Assembly (NCBI GenBank): GCA_030408475.1
Contig: JAUHQG010000071.1
Span: 1 to 43,030 of the forward strand
Reading direction: 5' to 3'
DNA: 43,030 nucleotides
DNA from: Candidatus Amphrikana amoebophyrae
GTDB lineage: Bacteria > Chlamydiota > Chlamydiia > Chlamydiales > JACRBE01
Of this stretch, positions 40,302 through 43,030 are shown in pieces (within the stretch, counting starts at the first letter, position 1; every line of letters begins with the position of its first letter). The position numbers were made by a program, and so were the translations under genes. Below the pieces are notes generated by a model, which worked only from the letters and a program-made list of their open reading frames with translations, did no database searches and had not been told where the DNA came from.

Positions 40302-42959
40302 ATGAAAAATTACCTCCTAGAGCAATATTATAAGTTATTTAAAGCTCAAACGCCCCCAAATAACGAAATATTTAACTTCACTGAAGAAGCTAAAATCTGT
40401 GCTAGCTTAAAAAATTGTGACTCTAGTGACATTTTACTTTATCAATTAAATCAAAGAGGTAAGGCCTTTTCCAAGTGGCTTTTTGCTCATGGTGATATGT
40501 TAGATAAGAAAAGACTTATTGAGGCAATTGACCGTGTAAAGCCAGCTCAATTCTTTTCCTATCCCTATGATCAATTTCAACAAAACCAATTTCAACAAAT
40601 TATTTATGTGTGCCAAAAATTACTCGATGATGAAAAATTGTTACTCAAGTTCAATCGATTCTCTCCTCCTCTTGCCTCTCAATATATAAGTGAAGTAGTT
40701 CGTGACACTCTTCAACTAGAGATGGGAAGCATAGTAGGGCGTAAAGAAGTCAAAATGGCCGCTTTTTCTGCGCTTATTACCCCTCTTCGTCAAACTGTAG
40801 GCTCTTGCTTTGCTACTGCTCCTGCCATATTAATTCAATCTGAGCAAATTGATCAAATGATGGACGATCTTTTTGACTTGCTCACTTTAGGACGATTAAA
40901 AAGAGTTATGAATGGTGAAGAAATTAAATCTCCTATCTCCTTAAACTATGGCGAAGATATTCTAAATCAACCCGCTAAAAATGTAAAGCCAGTGCTTGAA
41001 TTATGCGGATTGAATGTAAAGCGGCTTTACATTCAAACACCTAATACACTTACAATCAAAGAGTTACTCAGGGCAATTTTATTAAAAAACTGTGGTTTAA
41101 CAGAAGAAGAAGTGAAGGTGATACAAAAGCGTTCTAAGTTATCATCATCACACCTTAGGGTGAAAGCAAAGAGTGCGGCACAAGTTGAATCAAAGGTAAA
41201 TACTCTCTTAGAGAGGGAGAAGAGTATTCAGCTAAAGTTGATTAGTTATTTTTCAAATCCATTGTTAAAATCTTGGGAATATACGATAGCATCTTTTACT
41301 GACTTTGAAGTGAATGCCTTCAAGTGGAATATGGTAGCAGCATTAGGCTTTGAACATCAAGAAGAAGGGGGGGTTGGCCAGATTGTTTATTTATATTTGG
41401 AGCAGCGACTTAAAGATTGTAATCAAGAATTAATGGAGATGCAACAAGAGGTTGAAAGGGCAAATAATCATTTAAATGCGACACATTCAAGGATGAAAAG
41501 GGAGACTAATCCTGATCGAGTTAGATCATTAAAAGCAGAAGCTCATGCTCTAATGGGACATTTGCGGGCAACTGAAGAAATGATGGAAAAATTAAATGAT
41601 GATGCGAAACACACATCTCAATTTTTTATCTACTTATTAGAGCAATTTGAATCTTTTTTCAAACTCTACTTCCAAGAGATATATGAGCCTTCTTTAAAAG
41701 AGGTGAATCCTTCGCTTTTTGCAGATAGCCCGGCAGGTTTTAGGCTTGTATATAAACATGGAAGAAATGAACCACTAGTATGGACTGCCATTTATGAAGA
41801 AGAGGGATATATTGCGGCTTTACAAGACTTTTTTATCTCAATAGAACCTATTATGATTAATGGTTGTGAGTGGGAAAAAGGGAAAGACGAAATTGAGCTC
41901 GTAACTCGAAAGATTTGTGATCATTTACAAAGCAAAGATTTTATGCTCAGTGCATATAAAAGAATTAAACAAAAAGGTGTTTCTAATAATACTTCCCCAT
42001 GGAGTTATATTTCTGGTGGAACTTTGGAAACTTTGGTTCGTTGCTATTATTCTCAAGTAAATAAACTTATAATCGATGATGTAAAGCCACAAACACCCCA
42101 AGAACTAGCAGTCCATTGGATTGATTTGTTAAAGGAACTTCCGAGCACTGAAAATAGACTGCTATTGGAAACTCCATCGCATGCTGCTTTATTAATGCCT
42201 CATATGCCTCTATTTGCTCAAGGGTGGAAAGAAAAAGGGTTTACTTACACTTGGCTACGAGATGAAGTCATTGAACCTGGCAAAGACTTTTACCAATCAG
42301 TAATATTAAATAGAGATGAACAAGAATTTCTATTTACTCAACTATTAGAGAAAAATAGTTTAGAAATTTCTCATGAGATTTCTAGAGAGTTTTCTATGGA
42401 AAAAGTAATTAACTTAAAGAAATGGTCAGATAAAGTGATTAAGTTTTTTATTCAGTTACACTTTCAAGCAACTAGAGAACAGTTGGATGAAATGATTCAA
42501 GGATTTCTTGCATCAGCACTCCCTATATTTAATGAGCAAGATATTATGAAAATTGTAGCCAAGTATCCATCACTTTTTGGTGAGGTTGAGGTGTCTGGCT
42601 TTACAACCTACTCTTCTCTATGCAACCTATTGAAGTTTCAAATGGTTAAACATGGTCATTTTGATCTCTGCATGGAAGAAAGAATAGTCACCATTTTAAG
42701 AGATGAAGGGTTTAGCCTGCCTCCAACTCTATTTGTTGCAGATACGAATTGGACTCCTTTTTATTTTACTTTTCAAACCAATCCTGTCTCTTTAGAGTTT
42801 GAACTCTGGCGCTCTTCTTTATGTCGCTTAAATTGTTCTCCAATGCTCTCTTGGAGAAAACATTTCTCTCAAAAAGAAAGAGGTTGGAAAATTTATACAT
42901 CTTCTGTTCAGTATGGCGTTGTTGAAAAAGATTCCTCTGCAGTAGTTTTTGCTGCTTAA
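40302..42959 (+). CDS. Large protein of unknown function with a papain-like Cys motif
   Basis: An 885-residue soluble protein, no signal peptide. Residues 163-173 read RQTVGSCFATA, close to the Q...GSCWAFA active-site helix of papain-fold cysteine peptidases (Gln to Cys spacing one residue shorter than in papain). Near the C-terminus VADTNWTPFYF resembles the Asn-Trp of the same triad, with candidate His upstream (KHGHFDL). Residues about 365-450 form a coiled coil (ELMEMQQEVERANNHLNATHSRMKR...). Six TGTAAAGCC copies lie inside, one as a palindrome at 41010-41036. A protease or transglutaminase activity is a guess from motifs; the family is unknown to me. Confidence 0.65.
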   Translation: MKNYLLEQYYKLFKAQTPPNNEIFNFTEEAKICASLKNCDSSDILLYQLNQRGKAFSKWLFAHGDMLDKKRLIEAIDRVKPAQFFSYPYDQFQQNQFQQIIYVCQKLLDDEKLLLKFNRFSPPLASQYISEVVRDTLQLEMGSIVGRKEVKMAAFSALITPLRQTVGSCFATAPAILIQSEQIDQMMDDLFDLLTLGRLKRVMNGEEIKSPISLNYGEDILNQPAKNVKPVLELCGLNVKRLYIQTPNTLTIKELLRAILLKNCGLTEEEVKVIQKRSKLSSSHLRVKAKSAAQVESKVNTLLEREKSIQLKLISYFSNPLLKSWEYTIASFTDFEVNAFKWNMVAALGFEHQEEGGVGQIVYLYLEQRLKDCNQELMEMQQEVERANNHLNATHSRMKRETNPDRVRSLKAEAHALMGHLRATEEMMEKLNDDAKHTSQFFIYLLEQFESFFKLYFQEIYEPSLKEVNPSLFADSPAGFRLVYKHGRNEPLVWTAIYEEEGYIAALQDFFISIEPIMINGCEWEKGKDEIELVTRKICDHLQSKDFMLSAYKRIKQKGVSNNTSPWSYISGGTLETLVRCYYSQVNKLIIDDVKPQTPQELAVHWIDLLKELPSTENRLLLETPSHAALLMPHMPLFAQGWKEKGFTYTWLRDEVIEPGKDFYQSVILNRDEQEFLFTQLLEKNSLEISHEISREFSMEKVINLKKWSDKVIKFFIQLHFQATREQLDEMIQGFLASALPIFNEQDIMKIVAKYPSLFGEVEVSGFTTYSSLCNLLKFQMVKHGHFDLCMEERIVTILRDEGFSLPPTLFVADTNWTPFYFTFQTNPVSLEFELWRSSLCRLNCSPMLSWRKHFSQKERGWKIYTSSVQYGVVEKDSSAVVFAA
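41010..41036. repeat. Motif palindrome embedded in the coding sequence of the 885-residue protein
   Basis: Arms TTGAATGTAAAGC (41010-41022) and GCTTTACATTCAA (41024-41036) are perfect 13-bp inverted complements around one G. It is the same element as at 4310-4332 (centre base complemented) and keeps part of the tail (AACACCTAA here, AACGCCTAA there). It is in frame and encodes LNVKRLYIQ, apparently tolerated as part of the protein. A further TGTAAAGCC copy lies 33 bp upstream at 40982. Confidence 0.85.
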
Positions 42960-42969
42960 TCTCTTATTC

Positions 42970-42982
42970 GATCCTTCGGATC
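42970..42982. other. Small hairpin GATCC-TTC-GGATC after the last gene
   Basis: A 5-bp stem with a TTC loop, 10 bp after the stop at 42959. It resembles the CCCC-TTC-GGGG hairpin of the repeat at the left edge. It may be an RNA-level end signal together with the larger hairpin that follows. Confidence 0.4.
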
Positions 42983-43001
42983 TAATTTCAAGCTTAAGAA
43001 T

Positions 43002-43028
43002 GGGCAAAACGCGGGACGCGTTTTGCCC
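43002..43028 (+). terminator. Strong 12-bp hairpin at the window end
   Basis: GGGCAAAACGCG (43002-43013) pairs perfectly with CGCGTTTTGCCC (43017-43028) around a GGA loop, 42 bp after the last stop codon. The following sequence is cut off by the window, so a T-run cannot be checked. It is probably the terminator of the gene at 40302, or part of a repeat; its GC content is unlike the surroundings. Confidence 0.65.
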
Positions 43029-43030
43029 TC

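Larger units (their letters stand above)
371..42605. repeat. Dispersed 9-mer TGTAAAGCC (11-mer TGTAAAGCCAG), 28 copies
   Basis: Exact copies read by eye on both strands; starts, with r for GGCTTTACA on the plus strand: 371, 2585r, 4074, 4313, 4796, 5727, 12702, 18083, 20923r, 20977r, 22103r, 29575r, 29585, 31505r, 33897, 34071r, 34271r, 34366, 34385r, 35034r, 36863r, 38537, 40535, 40982, 41023r, 41816r, 42080, 42597r. Fifteen extend to TGTAAAGCCAG. For about 35% G+C I estimate 0.3 copies expected. Most are inside genes, encoding VKP, GFT, CKA, ALH/ALQ or RLY. No copies lie in 5736-12701, 12711-18082 or 22112-29574. The function is unknown; see findings. Confidence 0.9.

Noticed and set aside
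33897..42088. The 9-mer as a by-product of the common peptide VKP (GTA AAG CCA)
   Set aside because: VKP explains only part of the copies; others encode GFT, CKA, ALH/ALQ or RLY, and several are intergenic, so a peptide bias cannot produce the pattern.

Overview
The window is a stretch of an AT-rich bacterial chromosome (roughly one third G+C by eye) from the phylum Chlamydiota, most likely a Simkania-, Waddlia- or Rhabdochlamydia-like lineage rather than the Chlamydiaceae. Three things point there. A GreA carries a ~550-residue chlamydial N-terminal extension. The blocks thrS/parA/pGP6-D-like, hemB/nqrA/greA, glmU-like/ispA and the CT646-CT649-like set match the Chlamydia trachomatis gene order as I remember it. 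There is also an array of Legionella-type major outer membrane proteins instead of chlamydial OmpA.

Layout. 1-217: a 78-bp tandem repeat. 218-3271: six small secreted paralogues. 3327-11294: hemB, a YjbH-like outer membrane barrel and a Ser/Thr-kinase-like gene in an operon with nqrA, then the divergent greA. 11362-15451: rdgB, a NYN RNase-like gene, an NlpC/P60 hydrolase, an OppA lipoprotein and a small exported protein. 15463-19375: an operon with GspL-like, GspM/PilO-like and MORN/YwqK lipoprotein genes plus 5-formyl-THF cyclo-ligase. 19465-22126: yggT-dus-acyP and an APH(9)-like kinase. 22160-27084: four tandem MOMP-like porins, three of them followed by strong terminators. 27351-31437: glucokinase, recA, a small protein, ispA and a GlmU-like acyltransferase. 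31438-31807: a gene-free region that looks like a replication origin, followed by tRNA-Pro. 31994-34101: ung, a CesT-like chaperone candidate and dapA. 34075-40234: a six-gene operon thrS-parA-pGP6D-like-purB and two DxD glycosyltransferase-like genes, in which purB is of the animal/eukaryotic type. 40302-42959: a large protein with a papain-like cysteine motif. The window ends in a strong hairpin.

The strongest unexplained signal is at the DNA level. The 9-mer TGTAAAGCC (either strand) occurs 28 times, against about 0.3 expected from base composition. It sits in many genes, on both strands and in several reading frames (encoding VKP, GFT, CKA, ALH/ALQ and RLY), and more than half of the copies extend to TGTAAAGCCAG. 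Inverted pairs form hairpins at three gene ends, including one after recA, and one such palindrome is embedded in a coding region. The density (about 1 per 1.5 kb) and the terminator pairing resemble the DNA uptake sequences of Neisseriaceae and Pasteurellaceae. I know of no such system described in Chlamydiota, so this is the candidate for an undescribed system; other genome-wide motif functions remain possible.
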